From Nectonema munidae (taxonomy: Eukaryota > Nematomorpha > Nectonematoida > Nectonematidae): 64,000 nt of DNA. The notes beneath the pieces were generated by a model. It was not told where the DNA came from and ran no database searches. It saw only the letters and a program-made list of their open reading frames with translations. The position numbers were made by a program, and so were the translations under genes. Numbering within the stretch: the first letter of the stretch is position 1; each line of letters opens with the position of its first letter. Of the stretch, positions 21,200-35,300 are shown in pieces. The stretch lies in contig JAUIRK010000855.1 of NCBI GenBank assembly GCA_030549495.1, positions 1,219,501 through 1,283,500 on the forward strand. Direction: 5' to 3'.

Positions 21200-24005
21200 A
21201 GTGAAATTAATTTATTACTTTATTATTTGGAATGATTTCATACTTATACAATCTAAATATTTCCCATTAATTTTGAAACTTCCTAAATTGACACTTTTTA
21301 GTAAGTTGGAGAACATTCAGAACAAATCATTGAATAAGCATTGCATCAACTTTGTCTAAATAACTTTCATCAGTGACATTCTAAATCGGTTCGAAACTCC
21401 AACTCTATTTTCCCTACTGAACTAAAAACTTCAAACGACTATCAAATTTAGCAAACTTCTAGACCTAACTCACCACCAGTAAACGTGCACATCTTCCAAT
21501 GTTGCGCGTTGTTAGTCCAAGATTTACGCAATTTCGTTATAAACATAATACGTATGTAGAAAAAAATTCTTTTTTTGACTGAGCGAAAGCTTTCGCGCTA
21601 AAACGCTTTAACGAGATAAAGGTGACAAAGAAGACTGTTGAGCCAAATATAATTGGAACAAACAGAACAGCGTTGACAAAATAAACGAGTTTATTTCAAA
21701 AGGTAAATGATATACTCATAAGAATCTAATAAGTTGACAATTAACGTAACAAAAAGAAAATATAGAATCGGGTTCTTTTTAAAAAAAAATTTAATCTACG
21801 AGATGAAGAAATGAACGTTTGTTAAGTCCCTTAAAGCAAAGGTAAATAATCATCTTTGTTAAGGCGAATCTTCTGACTTCTCTAAAATCAAGATATATCC
21901 TGGCATGATTTGGAATTAATTCTCATCAAAACAAAATATAAAAATAGATTTTTTTCTCCACTTAAATAAATGTATCACTCATCTTGTCCAAGTATTGCAT
22001 TCATTTTTGGTTAATAACAAAATGTGACATTATTAACGAATCTAGTGATCAAAAATTTTAATTGTTAAAGCAAGCAATGTGGTAGAAATGATATCTTGTG
22101 ATGGCACTCAAAGTAATACAGGTTGGAAAAATGGCGCTGTAGGAAGGAGTGCATCTTGACCATCATACTTAAATATTTGTTTATTGCATTATCATATATA
22201 GAATGACGATTGAGGCACCTTTTAATATTTATATGTAGTCACAACTGGTCAAAATATCGATATCTATGTAGTATATAACAATTACAATAAGTATAAAATA
22301 TCTATAATTGAATTTTAGGCAGGCTGTTATCAAGGAACATATTGGCTTTGTCTTTAGTAAAGTTTTCGCCTGTAAAACATCCTTTTTAAAATTTACATTT
22401 GGAAGACAATGTAACTTTATATCACGACGCTCTTTTTAGTGTGAAACGGCGCAGAAACACGACATAAAATGCTCAAAATTTTAGTCCAAGCCTTTTTGGA
22501 AATCGTTGAAAAAGGCTGAAAATTAGAAAAAAAAATAAAGAATGAACTTTTTTATTTTACCCTAAAATTAGTTTGTAAAGGGAATTTTTTTAAAGTAGAT
22601 ACCTTTGGAATTTTTTTTGGATAAATTCAAATTTATGAATCGTGTTGTTTTGTCTTAGATAAAAAGCTTATAGACAATAAATTGAAATCTTTTTGAAGAC
22701 AATACAAGAAAGAGACACTAAACTACAAATACAAAGCAATAGAAAATTTTAATAAATTATGCAAATAGATCAAACATTTTGCTGGCAACACAAAGCAGAA
22801 ATATTGTCCAAAATTCCAGAAATCTTTCATCAACTATCTAAAATTGACATTCATAAACGACCTTGAAATATGATACATATGGCATCACACTTTTTGGAGA
22901 TTTATAACATTTGAAAGAGAAAAGTTTATGTTGCATAAATATAAATTTTAAAATTCAAAGTTGCAAAATTGTATATAAGTGTATTAAGGAAAGTATAGAT
23001 AAATGAAGTTGCAGTCTCAAAAATTACAAACAGATGGAGGAGGAATCGAAGACCTGTAAATTATAAGTGGAGTCGGAATCAGAGTCGTCAAATATTTTTC
23101 CGACTCTTCCTGTCACTCATTAATACGATTTCCTTATACTACAACTACTTATACTAACACCTTTTTTTTATATCACACATTCATTTTTTACTATTTTAGA
23201 AAGTGCATGCATAGAACATCGCTACGAAGTAAAAGAAGATTTTTGTTATGTATGTAAGTAAACTATAAAAAAAAGTAATATTTTTTATTTTTATTCATGT
23301 TTTTATCATCATAATTTTTTTAATGATTTAATATATCTCTTACAAGCACGCATTTTGATACAAATTTTTATCAAAAACAATAATAAAAAAATTATAAGTA
23401 TTGTAATAACCATATACCAAACATAAATCACCCCTATACTACAAATTGTAGTATCATGTTCTTAACAAAAGACATTTTTGCTGCACTGTTAAAGGCTAGG
23501 TATAACAATAAAATTAATTTTATGCAGACGCTATAACAAAAATTCCATTAGATTTTTTGAGATAAATATCCTTTTAATTATATTTTTTGATGAAGAAACT
23601 TTATGCAATAAATGTTGGTCTTTCATACACATTTTGTAATTTGTTTTTGTTATAATGATGAATGAAACAAATATAAATGAGTTAATGGTAAAATTTTTAA
23701 AGGTAAATATGCAAAAGTCAGAAAGTTTATCAACGCATCCGAAAGGAAAAAATGGTGTTGTAGATTGCTGACTGAAAACTTGGGTGATTCAAATTTAAAG
23801 GAATTTTTGTCAGCTAGGAAAACAAATTGCCAGTTGCATTGCAATCCAAAAATGTTGGTTACATAATTCGGTGCAATTATAACATGTTTACAAGATTTTT
23901 ACATGCGGAGAAAGATATTACTGAACTTTCCAAATTATTTTCTTAGTTTTTAATGAATATTTTGTATAAAAAAAAGAGTATAATTTTATTATACCCTTTT
24001 CTTGG
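21200..24005. other. AT-rich intergenic sequence, no gene seen
   Basis: No exon-like block was recognised. A GAGTCGG-type purine-rich stretch lies near 23060-23110; similar words occur near 60630-60680, which may mark another dispersed repeat. If FNDC3 has upstream non-coding exons they would lie here or further right, but none can be identified. Confidence 0.45.
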
Positions 24006-24010
24006 TTTAA

Positions 24011-24110
24011 CCTGTTAATTACCAGAATAATCGGACAATATCTAAAGTAAAGTAGATTTGTATTAAAAATAATTTGTAAACGAAGCATTTTTTAAAGTCG
24101 ACTCTTTGTA
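24011..24110 (+). mobile_element. Truncated TTAA MITE, family B
   Basis: It begins right after TTAA (24007-24010) with CCTGTTAATTACCAGAATAA and follows the family-B order (GACAATATCTAAAGTAAAG, GATTTGTATTAAAAA, TAAACG, AAAGTCGA). The right terminus is missing. Confidence 0.65.
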
Positions 24111-25640
24111 TTTTTAATTATATGAAAAAAATTTCTTTATATTATATCGATAGTAAATAGACTATAAAGAAATAAGGAATTATGAAAAACAAGCATCATA
24201 AACATTTTAGGACGCTTGTTTTTAATATGAACGCTTTAGGAGTTTTTTTATAAGAGATTGGAGTGTATTTTCTTCATAAAAACAGTGTTACTCTTTACTG
24301 CATAGATTGACAACATAAATAATTATTTCTGATTAAATATAGTAAGTTTTTTTGAAAATTTTAATAAAATTAAAGTAATTTCAAAACTAAGAAAATAAGT
24401 TTGATTTTATAATTAGTGCAATTTTAATTGGCTATATTATTAGATATTTAATAGATACAGATGAGGCTAAAATGTACACTCTTTTACAGGTAAAAATTAG
24501 CATAATGTTGATTTTATTGCTACATATAAAAAAATGGCTTTTAAGTGAATGTTTTAGCCAACTCATAGGCACTTACAAGATTAATGGATATTTAAAACAC
24601 CAAACAATGTTCACGGTAAGATTATTTAAAACTCCCCCTTTTCTATATCTTATAGAAGAAAAAATCTATTGAAATGTATAACAGTAAAAACAAAAAATTA
24701 ACTATTTCTAAACAATAAGAAGTATAAATAGAGCCTCAGTGATCCCTGACATCTAAATTTAAATCTTCTAATAAAATTTTATTTCAAAAAAACTAAAAAA
24801 AATAATAAAAAAGAAATGATGTAAAATGTTATTAGTTGCTAAATTGAAATAAATATTTATAATTATTAAACTTTTATGTAATTACAATTTCTTTATAAAT
24901 TTAAATAATTATTGTTACAAATTTTAAATAATATAGAAAAAAAATTTACTTATTGAATTCTTCGTATACGTTTTAACAATAATAAAAAGTTGGATTTGTT
25001 AAAATAAAAAAATTCAAAGATCAAAAAAAATTATTTAATAAGTTAGATGCTATATCTTTTGTTACTCTTCTTTTCCATTAAATTTTTTTAGTAAAATTTT
25101 CCACTAATCTCATGTCTAATAGATCTCAGTTCTTTGGAAAATTATTTCGACAAAAAGGTGAAAATAAATAATAGACTGAAAAGATTTTAAATCATTGCAG
25201 AAATTAGATATTCTGCAAATTTTCTATAAATGTGTTCAATTTTGTTTCACAAAAAATCTATAGACATAAACATAAAAGCCAATAAACCTTTTATTGGAAA
25301 GAATTTTCATTGAAAAGTGGTTTATATGTGGTCTAATGATAATGTCGATTGATGACTTAAATAAAGGAATTTTACATTTAAAATTTTAAATCCATCATCA
25401 TCTTTGTTCATTAGTGAAATAAAATTAAATTTAAGGGTCAGAGTTAACGGTTGACTTCTGATGCTACAAATACTGAGGCAGGTCTATTCAGTCATTTCAG
25501 TTCTTATTTTTCTCAAAATGTCTCATAAGGCATGCGTCTCAAATACCCTCTTCCAGTAAATATTTACTTTTGTCTTCACAAATAGGAGTTGTTTTAAACT
25601 GAATAATCTTGAGTTGAAAAGCGAGTAATAGACGCTGCAA
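24111..25640. other. AT-rich sequence, nothing recognised
   Basis: Very AT-rich; all open frames are short and compositionally unlike protein. I see no repeat unit or motif in it. Confidence 0.5.
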
Positions 25641-25929
25641 CTATAGCTTATGGTAGAGCTCGCTCGTCCTACTGGTCTACAGATGCTGTAGGAGAAAACA
25701 ACTCCGAATTTAAATTACCTACTGCATTGTAGGGTTTCGCCTCTTTAAGCAAAGGATAGGCCCACTGATTAGTTGGCGAAATTAAAAGCATCCGGCATAA
25801 AACCTTTATTCTAATATAACTAATATGATTATGCAGGGAATAACTCATCTTCTGAGACAAGGTTCCCAGCTGCGAAATCCTAGGACAGTTGAGGCTAACA
25901 AAACTACGGGAATTAAAGCATCAATAAAT

Positions 25930-27230
25930 GTTTATAACGAAAAGCAGTTTATGGAGCAGAGATGTAATTGTAGGCGGATCATGAGATTCACTACACCGAA
26001 TTTAGGATCTCTAGTGTGTAAGAGCTTGGAATGTGTAAGAATTCTTAGAAGTCATTCACATTTGACGGCAATCTTTTCTTGCTTAATTTTTACTCCTCCC
26101 CCATTGTCAACTTTTGACTATTTTTTTTATTTTACAAATTCCTCATTTTCAAACTTATACACACTCCCTCTCCCAGTCTTTGTTTGACATCAATTGTGAA
26201 TAAGCCCTTAGTAAGAGGAATGTGGTATTGCAGGTTTAGAAGAGGTGAAGTATAAAGATGAAAGCACTAAAATTATCAGAGTTGCTAATAAGGCTTTAAA
26301 ATTTTATGGGAGTGGCAATAATTCTAGTCAGGGATGAGTTGGATTTATGGGACATATGAAGTTGGCAGAGAATGTGATTACTATAAGGCGCATAAATGAT
26401 ATTATAATAAGAATTAGCAGTTGGAAATGAGGTTTTAACTTTGTTATCAGTCTTTGCTCCGAAGTGTGGCTTGAGTACAGAAGAAAAAGCATCATTCTAT
26501 GCGAATTTGAGTAGAAAGATGTTAAAGGTGTAAGGAAAGTGTTTGGTTTTAGGATATTTTAATTTACATGTTGTCAATGATCGTGACGATTATAAAGATG
26601 TACAAAATGGGTTTCGTTTTGGATCAATAAATGATGAGAAAAAAATTTTTTGGATTTTGCTGACAGTTTTAAATAAAAATTCCAAATACTTGGTTCAAAA
26701 AAGATGTAGAGAATTTGATAACTTATGAACCTGGTGGTTATAGAACAACGATTGACTACATTCTAGTAAGAAAAGATGAAAAATTAAAAACGTTAAGGCG
26801 ATTCCTCGTGAAATGGTGATGTTGCAACGCCGGATAGTGACGATAGATATTTTAATAAAAAAACAGTCTGTAGCCAAAAAGTCCAAACAAACTTAGAGGC
26901 GATAGAAAAGTAACGTGGTGGTGGAATAATAAAGAGAAGTATAAAGTATTGAGGAAATAAAGAAACGAAGAAACAGGAAAAATGCATGTAATTTAGAGAA
27001 CAAACGCTATGAAGGTGATAGTAAAAGTAATCCAACATGAAGCTAGAAAGGAACACAACAGTTTGGAAATTAGAATTGAAGAAATGATGTGACACGTTTT
27101 TTGAATGGCAAAGAGCAAGAAAGATGTTATAGGAATGCATGTATAAGATATAGATATGGACAGTTGAAGCCAGGGAAGCATTACTGCGAGGAATTATTAA
27201 ATAAAGCTCTTCATACCAACTTTTATATTT
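25930..27230 (+). mobile_element. Decayed LINE fragment, endonuclease part ('CFDP2-like' family)
   Basis: Broken frames match the 5' endonuclease region of the same LINE type as 9230-10720. RFTTPNLGSLVCKSLECV near 25985-26035 corresponds to the 'RIGTWNVGTLTGKS.EVV' start. LGYFNLHV near 26549-26575 is the 'GDFN.HV' motif. LMNLVVIEQRLTTF near 26725-26765 is a frameshifted form of the 'Y..GG...TIDYILVRK' block, which reads correctly in the neighbouring frame (TIDYILVRKDEKL). There are many stops. Confidence 0.6.
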
Positions 27231-27639
27231 ATTTCAGTGTTGATATGTTAATTTTTTGGTGAGTAAGAAACAGGTTTCAAAAAAATAGCAAAAATTTTAA
27301 TCAATGTTTTGAGTGTTTTATATAAAAAATTGAAATTTACTACATTGAAACTAAATTTTGAAAGGGTACCTTAAACTTTTTATGCTTTTAGATAAACAAT
27401 GTCAATAGTTATTTTTTCGACAATATAAGAAGCTGATTTTCTCTTATTACATGATAATTTTGTTTACAAAATAAAAATTGAAGGTTGCCTTTTGAAAATA
27501 TAAATTTAAAATATATATCTCAAATTAAAAAGTAAATCTATTATGTGCAAAAAGAAATTAATTAGATTACTGAAAATTAAATATCCTAACCCTAAAGAGT
27601 AATAAGTATTTTGGTATTTTTTGTGTAGTTTTTGATGAT

Positions 27640-28810
27640 AGAAAAAAAAATGAATAAATGCTGAATTCAGCGGTGATGTCCATTTTTTTATCAAAATGAA
27701 TCAAACCTGTCAAAAAATTAATTTATATTTGACAGCTCATCTCAAAAAGGAACTTTTTATTTAAATAATTATATAAAGTTTTTTACACATGTATACCCAT
27801 TTTCAAATATGCTGAATTCAGTGGTGATATTCATTTTTTATGAAAATCAATCAAACCTGTCAAAAAATTGATCTAAATATGACAGCTCATCTCAAAAAGG
27901 AACTTTTTATCTAAATAAGTATATAAAGTTTTTTACACATGTTTACCCATTTTCAAATATGCTGAATTGAGTGGTGATATTCATTTTTTACGAAAATCAA
28001 TCAAACCTGTGAAAAAATTGATCTAAATGTGACAGCTCATCTCAAAAAGAAACTTTTTATCTAAATAAGTATATAGAGTTTTTTACACATGTATACCAAT
28101 TTTCAAATATGCTAAATTCAATGGTGATATTCATTTTTTATGAAAATCAATCAAACCTGTCAAAAAATTGATCTAAATATGACATCTCATCTCAAAAAAG
28201 AAACTTTTTATCTAAATAATTATATAATGTTTTTTTTACACATATACACCCATTTTCAAGCATGCTGAATTCAGCGGTGATATTCATTTTTTTTTTTATA
28301 AAAATCAATTAAAGTTATCAAACCATTGATTTATATATGACAGCTCATCTTAAAAAGAAACTTTTTATCTAAGTAATACTATAAAGTTTTATACACATAT
28401 ATACCCATTTTTAAGCATGCGTAATTCAGTGGTGATATTCATTTTTTTAAGAAAATCAATCAAAACTGTCAAAAAATTGATTTATCCCAAATAGAAAGGA
28501 TCAGGCACGTTTTTTTAAATTAGAGAATTACGTTAAATAAAAGTATAGGGAGATGATGAAGTTTACCGTGTATGGCATTTTACACACATATACCCATTTT
28601 CAATTAGGCTGGGTTTACTGGTTATATTCCTTTTTTTTTTATATAAAAATTAGTCAAACCTGACAAAATAATTTAAATATGACAGCCCATGTCAAAATTA
28701 AAATATTCTTATAAAAAGTTTATACATTTCAAGTATGTAGAATTTAAAGGTAATGTTCATTTTTTATGAAATCAATAAAACCTGTCATAAAAATCGATTA
28801 AACCTGTAAG
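27640..28810. repeat. Satellite-like tandem array, about 150-bp unit, roughly eight copies
   Basis: GCTGAATTCAGTGGTGATAT-like starts occur at about 27660, 27811, 27961, 28111, 28264 and 28420, with decayed ones near 28609 and 28735. Each unit carries AATCAATCAAACCTGTCAAA, GACAGCTCATCTCAAAAAG and TTTTTTACACATGTATACCC. Spacing is 150-155 bases. Central units are more alike than edge units. Confidence 0.9.
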
Positions 28811-29079
28811 TCAATATCAAATATATAAACATAAAAATTACTTCTACTTTCAATATTTCTCTGGTAATTATTTTCTTAATTTATTTAATAAAGCAACTTT
28901 AGGTGTTTAATTCACTCAAAATATTTCATTCTACAGTAACTTATGTAACTCGATAGTACCTCCATCTTTTTGGCTACAAATTCGTTATCGGCTCGTAGTC
29001 TCTACGTCATATTATAATTTACAGTATGTAATTTTGCTATTCGTTCCATGATGATCCTTTCTTGGTAGCTCTTTTTTCA

Positions 29080-30490
<1,411 letters not shown>

Positions 30491-31204
30491 TTATTATTAA
30501 ATAAATATTTCCGAATGAATTTCGCAATTTAACAAGATCTTAAAATAAAAAATTTATAATCTATAAAAATACTCGTTACTAAAAATTTTATTTTTATGTA
30601 AATTCACAACTTTTTCAACCCACTTAAAAAACAATGAAAAAATCTAGAAACAATATCTTATTTCTCCTATTTAAAAAATTATATATTATTTAGCAAAAAC
30701 AATAAACTTGCAAAAAAAATTCCGAAAAAGCCAACACTCTTTTAAATGCTACAAGTTTATGCTTTAAAACTTTTTCAGTGAAAAAAAAATAAAATTTGTA
30801 AAAAATGTTGTTTCCAAGAAATCCTTTGATTTGAAAAAATCTTTGTTTTGAATTTCATCAAAAAAAAATAGAAATTAAGAGATTTATGTGAGAAAATCTA
30901 TCTTTAAAAAAACAGTGAATCTGTACTTTCGCAGAAAAATATAAATAATAATTCAACATAAAAGAGAAAATAAGTATAAATTTTAGCTTACATAAGAATC
31001 AAAGGTTAAAAAATGTGTGGTTACTGCAAAAACGATAGAATACTGTATATCATAATGATACAAATTGCAAGATGTGAAATTATTTGGATAATATGAAATT
31101 TTGATGAATACAAACGAAAATAAAAGCGGAAGCTGCTACGCTTCCAAAAATTCTGAAAGTCTACACAACAATTAGAACACAAAAAATAAATGAAAGTGGC
31201 ACTG
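30491..31204. other. AT-rich sequence, nothing recognised
   Basis: Poly-A/T-rich, with no ORF of note, between the hAT relic and the inverted repeat. Confidence 0.5.
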
Positions 31205-31463
31205 TTAAAAAGTATGCAGCAATGTGTATGCTAACATAAATATTTTGTGTGAGTAAAGCAATAGAGAGAAATGAATAATGAACAACATATGTAGAAGTAG
31301 TAGTATAATAGATATATTATTATATAACGTTTAATATATAAGCAGAGAAATAAGTGAGTTTGTCAACTACTTCTACCTCTATGTTGTCCATAATTCATTT
31401 CTCTCTATTGCTTTATCCGCAGATAAAATATTTATGTTTCCATACACATTCTTGTATACTTTT
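31205..31463. repeat. Long inverted repeat (fold-back or MITE-like)
   Basis: Left arm about 31205-31305 and right arm about 31367-31463 are imperfect reverse complements over about 100 bases. For example, AAAGCAATAGAGAGAAATGA on the left faces TCATTTCTCTCTATTGCTTT on the right. The spacer of about 60 bases is AT-rich. No flanking duplication was recognised. Confidence 0.75.
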
Positions 31464-31946
31464 TATCCACCCTAAGGAAAATTTTTTTGCGAATGGATAT
31501 TTGAAACTCATAAAAAATTGCTTTGGTCGTCATTTTACAAAAACATTACGGGTTAGTCTTTCTTTCCTCATTGACATTTTTTCTTAAGATTCTTGCATTT
31601 TCATTAATTTGCTAACTTGGCTTTTAAATTTTAATCATTAAATTAATTAAATTTACACAAATAGTGAACTAGGACTAAAGTTTAATATTTTTGTAAGAAC
31701 TATACAAGACCCCCCAACGAGTCCGGAAATTATTTTATTGATCCAAAGTATACTAATTGATTACAAATGGTACGGTTTGTCTTCATTTGAAATTATTTGG
31801 GTAAAAAGACGCACCCCAATTGGAGTGGAGTCTGATTTTTAGAGTGGAACTTGGAGTGGACCGCTCTGCAATCCAGACCAATTCCTAACCCAAATTCCAA
31901 TGATCTTCTTGTGAAGAAGTAAAAAGGATTCAAAATAAAAAGGAAG

Positions 31947-32357
31947 TTAATCTTTATTTTTCAAGGCCATCAATCGATCTTTAAAGGAAGTGATGGTCTT
32001 GTTTGAGAGGAGGTAGTCTGCGTGCTTGTTGCGAATGACTTTGGCGATTTGGGCAGCTGTCTTCCCTTTGCCGTAGTAATCAATGAACTCGCCATCAGGA
32101 TTCACGAGATAGGTCACGATCGTGTGGTCCACAATGTAGTCGTTTTTTGTGTTGCGCGGTCCAGCACTGAAGTAGATGCGAAATTTCTTGGCTGTTTCCT
32201 TCACGGCCTCAAAGCTTCCAGTCACACCAACCAACTTCTGGGAAAAGTCCTGACAATACGTCTTCACTCTTTCCGGGGTATCGCGTTCAGGATCAATCGA
32301 AATAAAGAGGGGGAGAATGGGCAGGTTAGGGTTCTTGCTATTCAAAATTTCAATAAC
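31947..32357 (-). CDS. SCO1 exon 3 (C-terminal half of thioredoxin-like domain)
   Basis: Acceptor TTTTTTCAG at 32358-32360, phase 0, stop TAA at 31947-31949. It carries the ISIDPERDTPERV loop, the metal-binding His in DYIVDHTIV, and the PDGEFIDYYGKGK C-terminal part. The last residues are a Lys/Asn-rich tail. An AATAAA word overlaps the last codons (31953-31958), but this may be chance. Confidence 0.93.
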   Translation of the reverse strand, partial: VIEILNSKNPNLPILPLFISIDPERDTPERVKTYCQDFSQKLVGVTGSFEAVKETAKKFRIYFSAGPRNTKNDYIVDHTIVTYLVNPDGEFIDYYGKGKTAAQIAKVIRNKHADYLLSNKTITSFKDRLMALKNKD

Positions 32358-35300
32358 CTGAAAAAATTGCAAAAATTAAAATTTCTATCTTTCAATAAAT
32401 TTGATTGACAGCCACCGATATTCAATCAAATGTTCTTGAAAAGGGTAACAGCAACATTTTGATAATGAAGACAAATGGATTCCGCGCACGGACAGCATAA
32501 TATCATGTTTAGAGTATATCCTTTGGTATCTCGTTAAATGTAATTATTTGTACGGCTAAGCATACAACTGCAAATTGGCGCTTCAAACGTCACTTCAAAA
32601 AGAACATGTTTAATTTTACTGGCATTTAAATTTTTGAATCGTAAAAATTCGTTTTCCGTGTTATTTTTTAACAGAAATGTACTACTACCAACTAAACAAA
32701 CTTCAGAGAATTTAATAACGATGTATTTTACCTATTACGATGTCTTATCTAAAAATAAGTAAAATGTACGCTTACTTTTTGCTAATAGAGATGCACGTGC
32801 CGTTGTTAATTGGTCTACGTGCAACACTTGGCACATGTGTCATAGGTTGCCGACGTCGGCTCTAGAACATCGCTTGCCGACCTTAACCTTCCGTGCCTTA
32901 CGAAAAAACAAGAATTTAAAATGGATCTGACTCCTACATACAATATCCTCAAACCTGTGCAATCTATAACAAATCATCAGCCTTTTTTAACAGAAGCTCA
33001 AAGCTCTTATTTTAAATATTTTTTTTAAAAAATGTATCATATTTAAAAAAATTTTAGTTAAAAAATAAAAAAAGTTTATTGTTTTTTTTTAAAAAAATGA
33101 CTAAACTCTAAAATTGTTAGATACACTCTAGGTTCATCAAAATTTACATATTAATCTTTTACTAGTTTTTTATTTCTTGAAAAATTACTTAGAAAATAGT
33201 TGGAGTAAAAAACTGTGGAAAGTTAAATAGTCTACGATTTTTGAAAGTTTGTTAAGTTCATGGACAAAGGTGCTTTTGAATGAGGTAAGAAGTAACGATA
33301 GATGAAAAGCTTGGTGAAATCCGAGGAAATTTTCAGCTCAGAATAACAAAATTCATTTAAAAGCAAGAAATATGGTATGAAAATACTTTGAACTTTAATC
33401 CTGTTAATTATAGTACAGTCGGTTTTTTTAAGTTTAAGAATTTTTTTAGATATTTTAAATAAAGAAAAAAATAGCTTAATTTTTCAGAACGATCCATATG
33501 GAGTCTGCGGAAGAAAAGAAATAGCGATTTTCGCTCCGAATTCCCAGCCTTGTTTTAAAGAATCTATGTGAGAATACACTTTCAAAGATATTCACAGACC
33601 CAATGATAATTCTCATCGCAACTTTTGGGGGGTTCGGAAACTCTATGCTGAGAAAGAGCATTCTAGGACATGTATATTATTCACGGTGCGTGAGTAAGTT
33701 TGCTTAGATACTTGTTTTCGATACCACAAGGTCTTGGCTTTGATCCTGCATAAAACCTTCCTTGCTCATAGTATGAAACAAGCGGTGTAATTATGCTTTC
33801 TAGGTGAAAATACCCAAGGTGGTACCTTTACCTTTACCTTTATATTGATTGTAAAATGCAAATTTACAATTGATTACAGGGATATTAGTATGGAACCCCA
33901 AACTCTACATTATTGGGAGTATTTTATGACGATGTACAACAATTAAAAGGCTGCAACAGGCATAGTACTTACCTCGCACTGCTTCTCAATCTCATCCGGG
34001 CACACATCTGGGCAGTTTGTGAAGCCAAAGTAAATGAGGAGCCAGTTGCCCCTGAGATCAAAACTGGACAAGGGTTTGCCGTTGAAATCAATCAAACTCC
34101 AGTCGCCACCAATCAGCGCTTTGCCAACTGTCTTCTTGGTGCTACGCGTTGACTTTATGTAGAAGTTGTACACTTCAACAAAAACTAAAGCGCAAAAGAT
34201 TGAAAAGTAGAAGAATAAAAGAAATCAAATAAACTACAACAGTAGAGATCTCCTACAGCGTTTATTCATTTCTAAAAGCGAAAAGAATTACACCAAAAAT
34301 CGCTGTGTCAAGGTCAAACACTTTAAAGCAGACTACGTTTGTGTAACCTTTTTCAGTGATATGACTGAAATTTCTACACACCTGCATAGAATATTATGGC
34401 GTCTGAATCGGAGATGTTGCTATCTAATAACGAGAGGAGAAAATATTGACCCAAAAAAGTTGAAAAATTGACCTTATAATATTGACTTTGTTAAATTAAA
34501 AAACAAAAAAATTGACCAAAAAAAGACTTTATAAAAGGTTTATCCAACAAAATAACAACTTTACTTTACGAAGATCAGCTGATATCATGTAAAATATCAT
34601 AATTATAATTCATAAGTAGGTATTTACAAGCATTCTCATCACCCATTTACGACCAACGTTCCTATTTTGGAACATAAGTAATTTCATCTTCGCCTGCTCC
34701 TTTCAATGACTTTGAATATAAATCGTCTGCGTTTTTTTAGATATCGTCTGCTTTGCTTGGCCTTAAATGGGTTAAAGTTGCGATTTTTACTTAATATGTT
34801 GTTGAGCATAGAAAAACTTCTTTCTTCTTTCATTGATGTGGCTTGTCCATTTTCAAGTAAACAGTATAGCAAAGGGCTAACATCAGACTTTGTTCTCTTC
34901 ATAATTTTCTCCTAATCTTTTCTGAATGTATATATTTAAATCACAGACATCATTTGGCATGTTCAGTTGTGATAAATCTTCATATGCTTTCTTAACACAA
35001 TAACCTTCATATTTGTCTTTTACAACCAAATCCAGTAAAGGTTTGTACTCCAAAATATCTTTCAAATCGTCCGGGAGAGAAGAAAGAAGGGCTTTTTTGC
35101 TCTATCATTAATAAGTCCAGCATCAGAGAAGTCCAACACAATTCTTTTGACTTCAACAAACTTTTCGACATACCAAAACGATGACTTTAACCAGGATTCC
35201 CATCTAGTTACAATGGATTTAGTTGGTAGGCCTATTTCGTTGAAAATCTTTTGTCTGTTTGTTATTAACTATCAACATTTTGATAGTAGCTATCAAATTA

